Assembly (NCBI RefSeq): GCF_964204645.1 | Contig: NC_134025.1 | Span: forward strand, 19,064,001 to 19,128,000 | DNA: 64,000 nucleotides | DNA from: Tubulanus polymorphus | Lineage: Eukaryota; Nemertea; Palaeonemertea; Tubulaniformes; Tubulanidae | Direction of reading: 5' to 3' | Shown: positions 42,601 through 54,829 of the stretch, one piece after another | Layout of the letters: each line of letters begins with the position of its first letter | Numbering within the stretch: the stretch's first letter is position 1 | Program-made: the position numbers and the translations under genes | The notes under the pieces: model-generated | Database searches by the model: none | The model's input: only the letters and a program-made list of their open reading frames with translations | What the model was told of the DNA's origin: nothing

Positions 42601-44307
42601 TTTATAACAAGGTGCATTAGTGAATTGATGGAGTTAGTCGTATCCCGAATACTAGACCATACATTGGTTTAGTAAGGTGCTCTATCAGCTTATACTTGAC
42701 ATAAAAGGAAATGCATGTTATAAAAAGTATGATGTAATTAGATTTTAAATATAATATTTCTATATTTTTGTTGCTGAAGCTGAAATCAAATCTAGCTGTA
42801 TCGAGAGATGAGAAAGTATTCTAAGTTCTATACAAACTCCGTCGGGATTTTCAGGACTCAAAGCCAAGACCTTAGGCTAAAAAATGATACCTTGTCTCTC
42901 CACTCATTGCTGAGCTTAAAATTTGACATAGCCGGCCACCTATCTTCCCTGTACATTACTTTTTTAAACCATGATCAATGATATTTTACTATAACAGACC
43001 CGGCAGTTTAAGAAACTAGAGGACCAAGGGTCCTGTGCTCTCGAGGTACAGTTTTTTTATAATATCAATGAAAACATGTTACATTCTACTTCTCTTTTAA
43101 TTATGCAGATACGTTCGCACTGGTGAGACTTTACGCCTCAGTGGTATATCCCGGACGTATGCATAATTAATTTTAGTTCAAATATTTTCAAACAAATCTT
43201 TTTTTATTAAGAGAATATCCTTATTTAAAGATTAACGGCTTCGTTGATTTTGGTGAGCTTCATGTGTTACTAAAAACGAGGGCGCCTATCACCGAAGCTC
43301 CGCAGTAAATGCTGCAAACTACACCGCGCATCGACATGCAATTATCAGCACATATAATGAAAAATCCTCATCAATTTTATTTCTTCTTTTGTAGTTTTCT
43401 TACTGAAGAATTTCATATGTTGTATCAGTAATATATAAAAAGCCTACTTGTAAATTCGACAGCAAATGTTGTACAATTCCGCTCATGTTGTGTTTACGTT
43501 TAGATCAAGTAGATCAAGATGACCTCACACTGACGTCCCCAAAAACGGCATAAAATTGGCAATTTACCCAATTTAGGCTTCATCAATAGCCTTCAAAAGC
43601 AGTCACCACTTAGCTGCCATTATAACAGCCAACTTAATGCAGACCTTAGCCCGTGAATCATTTCACACTCGAAGGAGATAGCGGTCAACACGAATTCAAC
43701 ACTCCGTCTAATACTAAATTCAGCTGCGCTGAATCTAAAAATACTAAGTTCTGTATTTTACCTAATGCTCCTTACTCCATGGGATTGTCGTCATTTTGCG
43801 GGTCACTGTATTGCCTCCTTCTGGTCCGAATAGCCGTGGTCGAAAGAAGCTCTTGCCTCCTATGGGTTATTCGTTTTTTAATCTAGTCAATTCAATTACA
43901 GATTTATATTTAATACGTTTTTATTTTTCAGTCGTATATAACTTTATGAGAATTTTCTCCTTTTTGTGAATGACCTGCATGCTGTTGTTGGCCATTTGAA
44001 TTTTCATCTTAGCCTACTCGATATTTTTTGGAACTTTATGTACCTCCAATATTCACATTTATATTATCTAATAACGGACCCTCTGGGTGCTGTTTTTAAT
44101 TTTAATGGAAATGTCCAAGAACATTCTTCGGGCAAATAGCCTGCCGTTACGTCAAGATTTGGCAAATATTATTCATGGTATTATTGATAAACGGAAGGAT
44201 GAAAATCCAGAAAATAAAAAAGATTGTGGAGATTAGACGAAGTATCTTTGTCCTGAGAACTTACCGAATTGAATCCGACTCCAGTGAATCAGGCTATCTG
44301 GCGCAAA
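42601..44307. other. No gene firmly recognised
   Basis: AT-rich DNA, the presumed upstream intron of the minus-strand membrane gene. A 43-codon open frame from ATG at 44105 to TAG at 44236 (plus) has a helical, charged composition (LRANSLPLRQDLANIIHG) but no support beyond being open. Confidence 0.35.
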
Positions 44308-44765
44308 TTGACTAAATGAAAGGCTGAATCCAAGAACATGTCTATCGCACTTTTGAGCCCAAACGTCTACTTTTACTTAGTAGCCACTTGAGAACAATAA
44401 GCAATTAACGATATCGGCTACTTTTCCAGTAGTATACATTTCAAAACAGTCACTCTGAAATAGTATACCTTTCAATTTGGTTGGTTTTCTATAGTGGCTG
44501 TTTCGAAGAGTCTACTATTGAAAAGTGACCATTTTGAAACATCTGGTTTCGATAGTGCATACTAGCAGTAGAGGTGACTGTAAAACCACCCGCCTGTTAA
44601 CTGTGACTTTTTGATAGCAACTCCTACCATAGCAGCTACTCTCAAAACACATCGTTTCTAAAAGTCAATATTGAAAAGTGACCATTTTGAGATCGCTTGC
44701 CAGATTCCCTGTTATAAATACACTGTAGCAACATATGCTTCAGATTTGCAGTGATACGTGACAGT
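44308..44765 (+). repeat. Left inverted arm
   Basis: Contains its own sub-repeats: TATTGAAAAGTGACCATTTTGA occurs twice (about 44515 and 44672). It pairs with 46915-47352. Confidence 0.85.
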
Positions 44766-45424
44766 ATAAACACACGGAAAACTCTACTCACGCTATAGTT
44801 TGGGGTATAGTTCTATTTAGAGTGACTCAGTTAAGATTTGAAGATATTGTAGATACTCTTTGAGGATGTGAAATGTAATGAGCGATTCCCAACTCTAACC
44901 AATAAAAGTCCAGATTGGAGTTAAATTTGTTTACAAATTGTCAATAGTTCTGTAGTTTTAAGATAAATAATAATTTCCTTTTCATGGCGATAGAATTGAA
45001 TAAAGAATTCAATTTGAACAAATGCAGCTATTTTCAAGCATAGGTCTGCATTTATTTTTGATTTAAATTCTTAGATTAAAAGCACAATCATAAATTCAGG
45101 CTAACCTCTCATTATTGAAATAGTGGTCTTTGCATCTTAAATTAAGATGTGCATTTTGGAGTGATCGAATTTCCCTGAATTCTAATTTCGCGAAATCATT
45201 GATTTTTTTAAAACAAAATATGCTATATATCCACGTGGATTTTTAACATTCTAAAGAAATCATCTAAATTGTGCCCATATTTGATCGAATTTAATAGAAG
45301 AAACTTTGTATGGTATTCAAGATTTCATTTGGATTACGGTAACGGCCTTTGGTGATTGTCACCGGGGTCATGAATGAAGAAATCCCGTAATAGAATTTTA
45401 AATATGATAAAATTTGTTAAAGAT

Positions 45425-45545
45425 GAAACCGCAACATTTCCACTGTTGACTAACAGCCATCATCAGGTAGAATGTAGACATTCCAGTGATAAGGGCTTTT
45501 AGTCAGATGGCTGTCAGTCAACAGCCGAAACGTTGTGGTTTAACT
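45425..45545. repeat. Inverted repeat around CTGTTGACT
   Basis: GAAACCGCAACATTTCCACTG with TTGACTAACAGCCAT (45425-45460) is roughly complementary to ATGGCTGTCAGTCAACAGCC with GAAACGTTGTGGTTT (45508-45543). A CAGCCATCATCAGG motif typical of many animal repeats lies in the arm. Confidence 0.7.
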
Positions 45546-46914
45546 ATAGTAAATTTCATGATACAAAATTCTATTGTGGAATTTCATCATTTATCTACAG
45601 TTAACACGCTTTAGAGCATTTTATTCGACTTCTTCGGGTCCTGTAGTCGTTTAGATCGAAAATTATTTACTAAGCGGCAAAGAAGGGATATACAACCGTG
45701 TTGGTCGCTATGAGAGGGATTCCCTGTATATCTGCACCTTAAACCGGTACCTATTTTGGTTCTAGCCCGCATTCACATCCAAATTCAAGTATTGGTAACA
45801 TTGGTTAACGATAATCTGAGAAAAAGAGTTTAGTTGGAGAAAACTAATTATTATCTTATAATTCAGCGATTCATTGGTTCATCGATTCAGCGAAGTTCAA
45901 ACACCGTACATGTTGGCATGTTATTATATTGGCACCTTGAAATAAAGTTTCAAATAGATATTGCGGTGCTAAGTTTATTAATATTAAGAGGTAATTACTT
46001 TTGGTTTGTGGTCTTTTGGTGGTCAGTGCAGTTTGTTCATTCGTTCATCAATCACTGTCCAGTTAGCCAGTGTAATTGACCTGCTGAACAGAGCTGCTGC
46101 TGGGTTTTTGATAACCTATATAAACAATTTACTTAACAAAGTAGGAAAGTATGTGGAACTAGAATTACAGCCTATTGCATTTCATTCACATCTTAAGCCG
46201 AAAGAAGTTTTCTCTATCAAATGAAATTGCTGACTTCAAAATTAACATCTCAACACTGCACTTTTATACGCTAATCGTTTGATCTTTTATAATAAGTTGG
46301 TAATTTCATTTCAACCAAACTGTATAACTACGAAATAAGATTTTGATTATGGTATCACTTCTAGCGAGCGATAAAACGATTCAATATTCATTAACGAAGA
46401 AGCAGAGAACATCGTGACAAAGTGAACATCACATGGATTACTTAAAAATCGTTTGTATTGAAATAAACAATAAATTCAAGGTTAATTCTAAGTATTTTAG
46501 ATACATTTTTTTCGTAATTCATTTTTTGAACATATGATTTTATTTGTATATTCCTCTCTCATATACCCTTAAAACAAATTAAGCCAAAAAAGCAAATTTA
46601 TTTTTTTGTCTTTCTTTTCTACAAAATCAAAGATTTATGAACGCACCAGAATGTTTTATAATCGCAAATGTAAAACAAAAATCTTAAAATTCTAAGAATT
46701 CTAGGACTGGCACTATATTTTAGTATTAATGGATTTAATCCATGATGATGTTATATGAATCAATAGTTTCCCATTTTGTTGAGGGTAATATAATTTAGGG
46801 GATTCTTAGCATCTCAAAAACTTTGATTTTCTATTCACAAAACTGTATTAAAAGCATACAGAGTTCTGTATACAAAGCATATAGGGTTTAACAGTACCTT
46901 TGAACCTGTCACGT

Positions 46915-47352
46915 ATCACTGCAAATCTTTAACAGATAGCTGCTATTTTGAACAGGAAATAACCATGCCATCTCAAAATGGTCACTTTTCAATAGTTGAC
47001 TTTTAGACACGATGTGTTTTGAGAGTAGCTGCTATCGTAGGAGTTACTATCACAAAGTCACTGTTAACAGGCGGGTGGTTTTACAGTTACCTCTACTGCT
47101 AGCGTGCACTATCGAAACCAGATGTTTCAAAATAGTCACTTTTCAATAGTAGACTCTTCGAAACAGCCACTATAGAAAACCAACCGAATTGAAAGGAATA
47201 CTATTTCAGAGTGACTGTTTTGAAATGTATACTACTGGAAAAGTAGCCGATATCGTTAATTGCTTATTGTTCTCAAGTGGCTACTAAGTAAAAGTAGACG
47301 CTTGGGCTCAAAAGTGCGATAGACATGTTCTTGGATTCAGCCTTTCAAATAT
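46915..47352 (-). repeat. Right inverted arm
   Basis: Reverse complement of 44308-44765, including AACAGGCGGGTGGTTTTACAG, the counterpart of CTGTAAAACCACCCGCCTGTT on the left. Confidence 0.85.
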
Positions 47353-47939
47353 ATTACTGCACTTGATACAAATTTCCAAAAGGACCAATCTTTGAGGCGC
47401 AGGCAGTTGGATTACTATCTGATAGAAACTCTGTAGATAGAAAATTTGTAGGAGCCTAACTTTATGACACACGCATACTTTTTTGAAAGCTAATTACTTT
47501 TTGAATCTTCGTAGAAGAGATTTATTAAAACGTAATTTTAACCAGAAGTACAAAGCGGTTTGGATGGCTACCAATCCTAACGATCTGAAGGCATTCGCCA
47601 CATTCGCACACTGCAACAGTAGTAGGCCTCTATACATTTCCACTATTCATTTTCATCATCAAAATCATTGCCGGCACTAAACCTATTTTCTGACTAAGTC
47701 TCATCATCTGAACTGCACTGTCACCAGCATCACTGCCAGCATCATATACGAGCTGCTGAACCGTTTCATCCAGCCAAATTGTTTCTTCCTGGCTGCTGCC
47801 ATCTTGCATTTTATGCAGATGGCAGCACCGGCTGATACTGATAGATATGCCCTTCTGAAAGCAGGGTTAAGCGATACCGTATCACATACATTACGGGTAT
47901 GCTAGCTTGCCAATCTGTACCGTATGTCATATGGTAATG
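47353..47939. other. Possible Gag fragment of a DIRS-like element; otherwise unassigned
   Basis: At 47483-47600 the plus strand gives LNLRRRDLLKRNFNQKYKAV, a basic stretch of the type found near the Gag end of DIRS-like elements; this is weak. On the minus strand 47830-47665 is open (EETIWLDETVQQLVYDAGSD), with no known match. Confidence 0.3.
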
Positions 47940-48440
47940 GTATTGTAAGGTTAAGACTGTTGTGTCTTGGAACCCTGATCTAGAGGGTTTTGCCATGGAA
48001 GCGTTTACTTTGTCATGGAAAGTTTGGTTTTGGTATGCTTCAATTCAAAATGTCTTTCATAGATTAACTAAGAAGGATCACATAGAATCATTGTTATTCC
48101 CAATTGGCTAACACAACCTTGGTTTCCAAAATGGCTCTTGAGTAAATCAAATCGCATTCTTTATTGTAGAGCAGACCAGTTGCAGCTACCACAAGTCGAT
48201 GTCACCCGATTTAGAACAGATTGAACTTACGGGCGTGTTTAGCTTAGTGTCTAATTTTAAGGCAAGATGTCTGTCTCCACAAACTTCGACTTCATTTAAT
48301 TGCTTTGTCGCTTCAACAGTTAACGCGGGACCAATACGAGGTTTGTTTTGAACAATGGGATAATTATGCTACTGACAACGGTTTCGATTTTTCTTCGCTG
48401 GAGCCAGAATCACAGGCTCAGTTTCTAAGCTCTTTGCATA
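47940..48440 (+). pseudogene. DIRS-type pol fragment (end of RNase H to start of tyrosine recombinase)
   Basis: Plus frames give VSWNPDLEGFAMEAFTLSW, then WYASIQNVFHRLTK, then IPNWLTQPWFPKWLL, the same order as the DIRS RNase H end (SW-PDP-A-A-DAF--W, FPPF-LI, P-W-TQ-WFP). After stops, LTRDQYEVCFEQWDNYAT and SQAQFLSSLHRRGQ look like the recombinase N-terminal domain. It is independent of the element at 57.5-62.3 kb, to which it is only distantly similar. Confidence 0.6.
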
Positions 48441-48725
48441 GAAGAGGGCAAAAGAGTGACACGTTACAAGCCTTTAAGACTGTTCTGGCTGATATATTGC
48501 CATATGGTAAGCTTGGCGTGGTGAAAAGTGTTCGTTCAGACAATGGTGGTAAATTAATAACAAAAGATTTTGAATCGTTCCTTATTGAAAACAAAATCAG
48601 GCATGAGAAATCTTTGCCACATTCGCCTCACCAGAAAGGAATAGCAGAAAGGGCGTGGCGGTGATCATTTGGAATGGCACGCTTATTGTTAGACTCTTGT
48701 TTACCCAAGCAATTGTGGTTTTAGA
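48441..48725 (+). pseudogene. Ty1/copia integrase fragment
   Basis: In the same frame as the preceding fragment comes KSDTLQAFKTVLADILPYG, then VRSDNGGKL with the second catalytic Asp, and SLPHSPHQKGIAERAWR with the catalytic Glu of copia integrases. After a stop, GMARLLLDSCLPKQLW continues the family pattern. The fragment ends at about 48725, where an M repeat is inserted. Confidence 0.8.
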
Positions 48726-48744
48726 ATCGTGTTATATTCGAAAT

Positions 48745-49738
48745 CGTTTGAAACTAGGGGTCCAGGGACACCACGCCCGCTTGGGAAGTGGTTTCAAATG
48801 CTCAACAATCTAACAATTTCAATGTCCAATGCCCCTGGTGACCATATACACAAACCAATGACCTTGAAATTCAACACAATCATAGAAAATGTCAACAACT
48901 ACTATTTGGTAATTGATTGTGATAACAAAATTTGCCTCGTTACCAATTCAATATGGATATACTAAGTTATTCTACTATTCAATGCCCCCTGGTGACCATA
49001 TGCAAATGCCAATGACCTTAGATAAAACTAGATAGAACTTGAAACTCACCACAATCATAGAATGAACTACATGCAATTGATTGTGGTAACAAAATATGCA
49101 TAGCCACAAATATACTTAGAAATACTAAGTTATTGTATTATTCAACGCCCCCTGGTGGCCATATACAAAAACCAATGACCTTGAAACTCACCAAAATCAT
49201 AGAACAAGTTATGAGCGACAACTTTCCAACTGATTGTGGTAACACAAGATGCTTATGTATCAATATAATGTGGAAAACTTTTTCCCACCTACAAATGAGT
49301 ACTGATGACACCAAGATGGCCGCCAATTGAACCATAATTGGATGATCAAAAATACCTGTCTCAGGTATAAAACATCCCTTTCCAAAGAATATCCATCACT
49401 AATCGCAATGAGAAATGGCAAACCATTCTCAGGACTCAGCATTCCGCCCAAAATTGTAAATTTTGGGCACTAAAAAGGTCATATGATGGCCACCTCGAGT
49501 TCGGTCGACCCAATTTTTCTTATGCTGATTGGCTCTTGGGGGATTCAAATACATACGAAAGATCAAGGTAATTGATCAAAGCGTCTTCAAAATTTCCCTC
49601 AAAGTTAAAAAATGTGTAAAAAGTGTGGATTTTGGTGAAGAACATTGGCTGCCAGTCGGTAATCTTGATTCTGACAGGGCCAGTTTTTGGGGCTGAAGAT
49701 GTGTCTAGGATAGATACACGTGTAACCTACGGACAGAC
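48745..49738 (-). repeat. M repeat, copy 3 (inverted), inserted between copia fragments
   Basis: Starts AGGGGTCCAGGGACACCACG and ends near GTGTCTAGGATAGATACACG. It matches 37655-38790, separates copia integrase from copia RNase H and lacks the GACGGACGG tail. Confidence 0.85.
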
Positions 49739-49759
49739 AGTGAACGGACCTATACAATG

Positions 49760-50320
49760 ACCAGTACTAGGCCAGCAGTAACAAACATGTCCAACCAAAC
49801 TGTCGGTTGTATAAATAAAGCTAAACATGTTCTTCGTTATTTGAAAGGAAACAGGCATAAAGGCTTGGTATATAAAAGATCAGAAGATCAGATATAAGTT
49901 TAGATTTCGTTTTATCAGATTTCTTAGTTAAGTTAATAATAGTGCTCCAGTATCCCGGAAAAGCAGGAAACCATGGACAGTTGCCTTATGTGCGTGTGAA
50001 GCAAAGAATATGGCACTTGCTGGTGCTTTACAGGAGTCGAAGTTTTTTAGCCAGTTATTCGAGAATTTATCTTTTGAAAACATTTGTCAAAATAGGTCAG
50101 TGTTATTGTACCGAGATAATCGAGGTGCGATGGCATTGGCCAATAAGTACAGTACATCATCAATGATCCAAACATATTGATATTCGTTTCAACTTTGTCC
50201 GAGACAAATAGCGTAGTGGTGGAATTATCTTGAAATACAGAGGAAAATTTAACTGATATTTTTACGAAGCCTGTTAATAGAAGTAATTCATAAAATTTCT
50301 TGATGCAATGTCTGCCATAG
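49760..50320 (+). pseudogene. Ty1/copia RNase H fragment
   Basis: Frames give INKAKHVLRYLKGNRHKGL (49809-49865), then ALCACEAKNMALAGALQESK, the copia block usually ALSSCEAEYMAL---QE, and VLLYRDNRGAMALANK with the RNase H DN pair. Then ENLTDIFTKPVNR, the conserved end of copia pol. The KHIDIRYHF block has an in-frame stop. Several frameshifts. The reverse transcriptase expected between integrase and this part is absent. Confidence 0.8.
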
Positions 50321-50535
50321 GGCCTATAGATAACTGTACATGAATTCGAATGTTACGATTACTAATTTTCAGCTGCTTCTAATGTTTTACGTGAACGGAG
50401 TGACAATTTGAAGTTACGATGAAAATGAGAAGAGTCGGCGCTATTTTTTCGTACTACTATATTTTCGATCCATTTTACTAGCATTGGCATGACGTCATAG
50501 ACGTCAACCAATGCTAAAAAGGGCACATCTTATAG

Positions 50536-50758
50536 CGTATATACCACAGGCTTGGATTTTATTTCCGGGTTGTTGATACTCTCGCGAGAATGGCGCTAAA
50601 TATGAACTGCGAATAAATTCAAAATATCATGGAAATACCTTGTGTTTATATTGTTTATTTATCCGCTATAAGGTTCCGATAAACAATTGGTCGTTAGAGA
50701 GTATCAACAACCCGGAAATAAAATCCAAGCCCATCGCCAAACCCCTATGGTATATACG
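50536..50758. repeat. Palindromic MITE, 223 bp
   Basis: Left arm CGTATATACCACAGGCTTGG (50536 on) with GATTTTATTTCCGGGTTGTTGATACTCTC; the right arm is its complement, ending CTATGGTATATACG (50758), with about 15 extra bases. The centre is AT-rich. GTATATACGATGAAAACT after both this end and a second site (50870) suggests flanking repeat copies. Confidence 0.85.
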
Positions 50759-51039
50759 ATGAAAACTGTGAAAAAGGCATATTCTGTTATATCTTTTCTG
50801 GAATAAGGGCACATGCAATGTCAGAAAAGTTGATAAAAAGGTCACATTTTATAGCGTGTATACGATGAAAACTTTTTAAAATTTGAATATTTTATCAGAG
50901 GAAAGGAAATGCAATAAAACCTGACAAATTATTGTGCAATTACGAGAATAGAGTATAAATAAAAAGATGATGTGTATGAAACTCAAATTTTACGTGCTTG
51001 TTTTTTCCCTATCTGTGGCACCTTCCTGGACCCTAAGGT

Positions 51040-51260
51040 TACAAAATGAAGTCTAAATATTGACTTCTTTTTCTCCTAGAATGGACCCTCTGAAATGCGG
51101 CAAAACACATTTAAGAACACCAAATTTTCAAAATTTATGGGGGAGGTCCCCCAGAACCCCCTTGTGGGCTTAGCGCCTTCGGCGCTCGCAATGTGCCTTC
51201 GAAAGGTGTGCCCTACTTCGTCCTGTCCACCCCCCTACAAAAATCCTGGATCCGCCCTTG
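51040..51260. repeat. Dispersed repeat end with GGATCCGCCCTTG
   Basis: TTTATGGGGGAGGTCCCCC, CTTAGCGCCTTCGGCGCTCG and the terminal CCTGGATCCGCCCTTG form a pattern I know from dispersed repeats in several animal genomes. It abuts the 5'-truncated LINE. Confidence 0.5.
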
Positions 51261-53450
51261 AGCTCATCTACTCTCAAATTGGAACTAAGCTGTCAGATCA
51301 CTTTCCAGTATTTGTTACAATTGCTGACCACAAAATTAAAATGAAAGTACCTTGTACATAAGGTATCAGAATTTTTCAAATTATGCAATTGCATCATTTA
51401 AACGTAAATTACTGTCACATGACTGGTCTCATGTATGTAATTTAGATGATGTAAACTCCCTTTTTTTTAATTCTGTCAACAAACTTTATACAGAGAGCTT
51501 TCCTATAGTGTGCAGAAAATTTTCTATTTATAAAGATAAGAAGAAATCCTGGATTTCCAGAGGTTTTTCGAACTCATGCAAGGAAAAAGATAGATTATTC
51601 AAAAAATATTGTAATACTAGACTTCAAAGTGACAAAGAAGTTTATATCAGGTATAAGAATATATATGATATGTCCATAAAAACTGCCAAAAAATTGTACT
51701 GTAGTGCTCAGTTTGCTAATGCAAAGGACCCTAAAGAAACCTGGAAGATTACTCATAATTCAATCAATAAGAAACCATTTGCTAATGAATTTCCAAATTC
51801 CTTTACTCATGAAGGCAAAACATAACCAGATTAATCTGATATTGCAAATGGATTAATAATAATTATTTTTCTAATGTAGGTCCAAACCTGGCACACAAAA
51901 TTAAACCAACCTCTGAACACCTCTCTTCCTTCTTGGGTCCTAGACAAACAGACAGCCTATTCATTTTGCCAACCGACCCAATGGCAATTGAAAGAATTGT
52001 TTCAAACTTTGAAAATAAACATAGCTCAGGTATTGATTGCATAACTCAAAAAGTTCTCAAGCGAATTATCGATGTAATATCTGTCCCATTATCACATATT
52101 TTCAACTGTTCTCTATCAACAGGTATTTTTCCTGATTTATTCAAAATTCAAAAAATAATTCCGATATATAAAAGTGGAAATAATGATGTATTCACAAATT
52201 ATAGACCAATATCTATACTACCATGCATTTTAAAAGTTTTGGAAAAGATAATGTATTTTAGGATTATCAAATTTATTGAAGACAATAGGACATTATCACC
52301 CAACCAATTCGGATTCAGAAAAAATCACTCAACTTATATGGCCATTTCAGCATTTGTTGACAAAATCAGTACATCATTAGATAACAGGAACTCGACAATT
52401 GGCGTTTATCTAGACTTATCTCGTGCCTTTGGTACCATCGATCACGAAATTCTACATGTATTAAAAAAACTTGAGATGGTATTAGAGGTATTCCTATATA
52501 ATGGTTTAAATGTTAGCAGATGACATGTGGGTTACCACAGGGATCGATTTTGGGACCGATTTTATTCATTCTATGTATCAATTACATTACACGTGTGTCA
52601 CATATTTTGAATTTCGCGATGTTAGCAGATGATACCAATGTATTTGCTGAGCACAATAATATAAAACGATTGATCATCTTAGTAAATTCAGAGTAAAATA
52701 AACCAAACATATGGTTCAGAGCTAATAGATTATCTTTGAATCTGGGCAAAACACATTACATGGTATTTAGTAAGGTAAAACACAAGATTCCAGTTCGTAT
52801 AGTTATAGATGATTTTGTATTATCCCAAGTATCTGACACTAAATTTCTAGGAGTACAAATTTATCAAAATCTCTCTTGGAAACCTCATATTAGTTTAATT
52901 CATACAAAAATTGCTCAATTCATTGGTATTATCTCTAGGCTAAAATATCTATCTCCGAAACCTGTTTTACTGAAATTGTATTATTCCTTCATCTTTTGTC
53001 ATTTAAGCTACTGCAACATTATCTGGGGAATACGTATCCCTCCTCTCTATATAAATTAGAACTTCTACAAAAGAAGGCAATTCGAATTATTACTCAGTCT
53101 GACTACATGGCTCATACCTCACCTCTGTTTCAAAGAACAAAAAATCCTGAAACTTTCTGATATCAACACGTTCCAAATTGCTCAATTTATGTATCTATAT
53201 TCAAATAATAAGCTCCCACAAATTTTTGAAAACTTCTTCCAATACAGCTATAATCCATATAATACTAGATCCCGAAACAATCGAAACATCCACTTAGAAC
53301 GCTCAAATACTAAATTCTACTCCCTTAAAATCAAAGGCCCAAAAATTTAGAATACACTCCATAGTTTGATTAAGAATGCCTCATCTATATCAATGTTCAA
53401 AAGATTACTCAGAGAAAACTGCATTCTTGCTATTAATTTCTCTTTGCTAC
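51261..53450 (+). pseudogene. CR1/L2-like non-LTR retrotransposon, 5'-truncated
   Basis: Starts within the endonuclease end (IGTKLSDHFPVFVTIADHK, with SDHxP). 51352-51825 is the linker (WISRGFSNSCKEKDRLFKKY, KETWKITHNSINKK). 51933-52523 is the reverse transcriptase up to YRPISILPCILKVLEK, NQFGFRKNHSTYMAI and VYLDLSRAFGTIDHEIL. In a second frame GLPQGSILGPILF and LADDTNVF (about 52619-52645, the catalytic Asp pair) follow. 52736-53059 carries FLGVQIYQNLSWKPHIS and HLSYCNIIWG. The C-terminal part continues to about 53440 (KLSDINTFQIAQFMYLYSNN, FKRLLRENC). Stops and frameshifts interrupt it four or more times. Confidence 0.85.
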
Positions 53451-53479
53451 GATTGTTTAACTCGGAACCCCAATATGAT

Positions 53480-54560
53480 TAGGGGTTTTCTGTTTCTTCA
53501 CAGATAACCCTTTCTAAGTCGTCTTTCCGATATCTACCACACGTTTCTTATCACGTCGATTATCAATTCAAGCATAAATTAACAAATTTAAAACCCAAAG
53601 ATTGCACAGTCAGTCGCGGTTTTTAAAAACTAATTTTAACAATAGCCCATTTTCCTCATCAAATCATATCACCGATACACAGGAAATTTACTACTTTAGA
53701 TTTGAAAAGCACTGTCGAACCGTAAACATCGACTAACCGACGAGGGTCGCTACATCATCGTTCCGGGATCAGCTGCGAGTTTCTCCTCATCATGAGAATC
53801 AAATCGAGTACAAATTAATTTATTACTACCTGTGATTTGGCCACAGGCTTCAAGCAGTTAGTTTAACAATACCTTTTTTTCTTTACCAAATTAACCGTTT
53901 ATTTACTAAGATTAATCATTAGAGTACCGGGGAGTCGTAGGCCTAAACTAAGCACGCTGACGAGATATAGCGGAGAAAAGCTGTTGTGTCGACGAGGTAT
54001 CAAAATAAAAGAAGATATTACTTAATTCAGCCGCGGGCTTCAACCATTTATCAATACTCTATATTTCCTATAGTACATACCGAACTTTGTCAAATGCACA
54101 AGGTATTTACTAAATACAAGGATATAACACACGCCTATCCGTATGCTGGACTCACACTTGACATTCGGAGTAAGCGTACGCCGTGGGGGAAAGGAGATCA
54201 TTCGCTGTGTCGCTTGAAGTGTTTATCGAGTTGTACGCGACCTTTAGGCTTTAGGCCTTCCGGTACTGAGCTTGACTGTCTCAAACAAACACAGTATAAT
54301 TGTTGCGTTTATTAACGGACTCATTGGATTGAACTTCAAAACAAAATTTACGATATTTAGGAGGGTTGTTATTCAATAGGCCTACGACCAATCTGTCCGG
54401 ATGTTAGGCCTACGCATATACATAGGCCTACATAGGCTAGTAGCCTCTACTAGGTTAAAGCTAAGTTCACTGTGAAGTAGGAGTCAGATTTATTAAAATG
54501 CATGTTAATTAGTGATTAACTGGTTCTGACTTGCAACGATCAATCACAATTATCAATTTG
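53480..54560 (+). repeat. R repeat, copy 4
   Basis: Begins with the hairpin head TAGGGGTTTTCTGTTTCTTCACAG and follows copy 3 (35900-37200) to TTAGTGATTAACTGGTTCTG. A 109-codon open frame (53986-54315) resembles an 86-codon frame in copy 2; the frame is not kept in copy 3, so it is not taken as a gene. Confidence 0.85.
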
Positions 54561-54564
54561 AATC

Positions 54565-54800
54565 AATGCGACGGGTTGTGACTGTCAGCAACGCCAGTCA
54601 CAAGGAGTTGCACGAGTTCTACTTTCTGCGACGCGACACGACAGTCACAACCAACCTACGCGCTCTTGCGACTGGCAGAAACTAGTCGCACACAGTCGCT
54701 GACAATCATATCGCAACCAACTTGCACCGAAACTTGCAATGCAACGCGAGGATCGCATCGCGTCGCAAGGCCGACCTACATCCGGCTTTAAGTTACTGCG
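54565..54800. repeat. GTCGCAA-rich block, copy 2
   Basis: Same order of CGACGGGTTG, GACTGTCAGCA, ACTAGTCGCA and GAGGATCGCATCGCGTC as at 37205-37545, again directly after an R repeat. Confidence 0.7.
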
Positions 54801-54829
54801 GAGCCCCAGAAATATCTTTTTTTTCATTC

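Larger units (their letters stand above)
44308..47352. mobile_element. 3-kb unit with about 440-bp inverted arms (foldback-like or non-autonomous DNA transposon)
   Basis: Left arm 44308-44765 and right arm 46915-47352 are reverse complements of each other with about 90% identity. Outer ends: GAAAGGCTGAATCCAAGAACATGTC and its complement GACATGTTCTTGGATTCAGCCTTTC. The interior (44766-46914) is AT-rich, without a transposase. It contains a hairpin at 45425-45545 and short open frames at 45834-46224 that I do not recognise. Target duplication uncertain (AAAT on both sides is possible). Confidence 0.8.

Noticed and set aside
53986-54315. 109-codon frame similar to one at 31705-31965
   Set aside because: Again repeat identity only. 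The third copy (36.5 kb) breaks the frame, and the peptide resembles no known domain.
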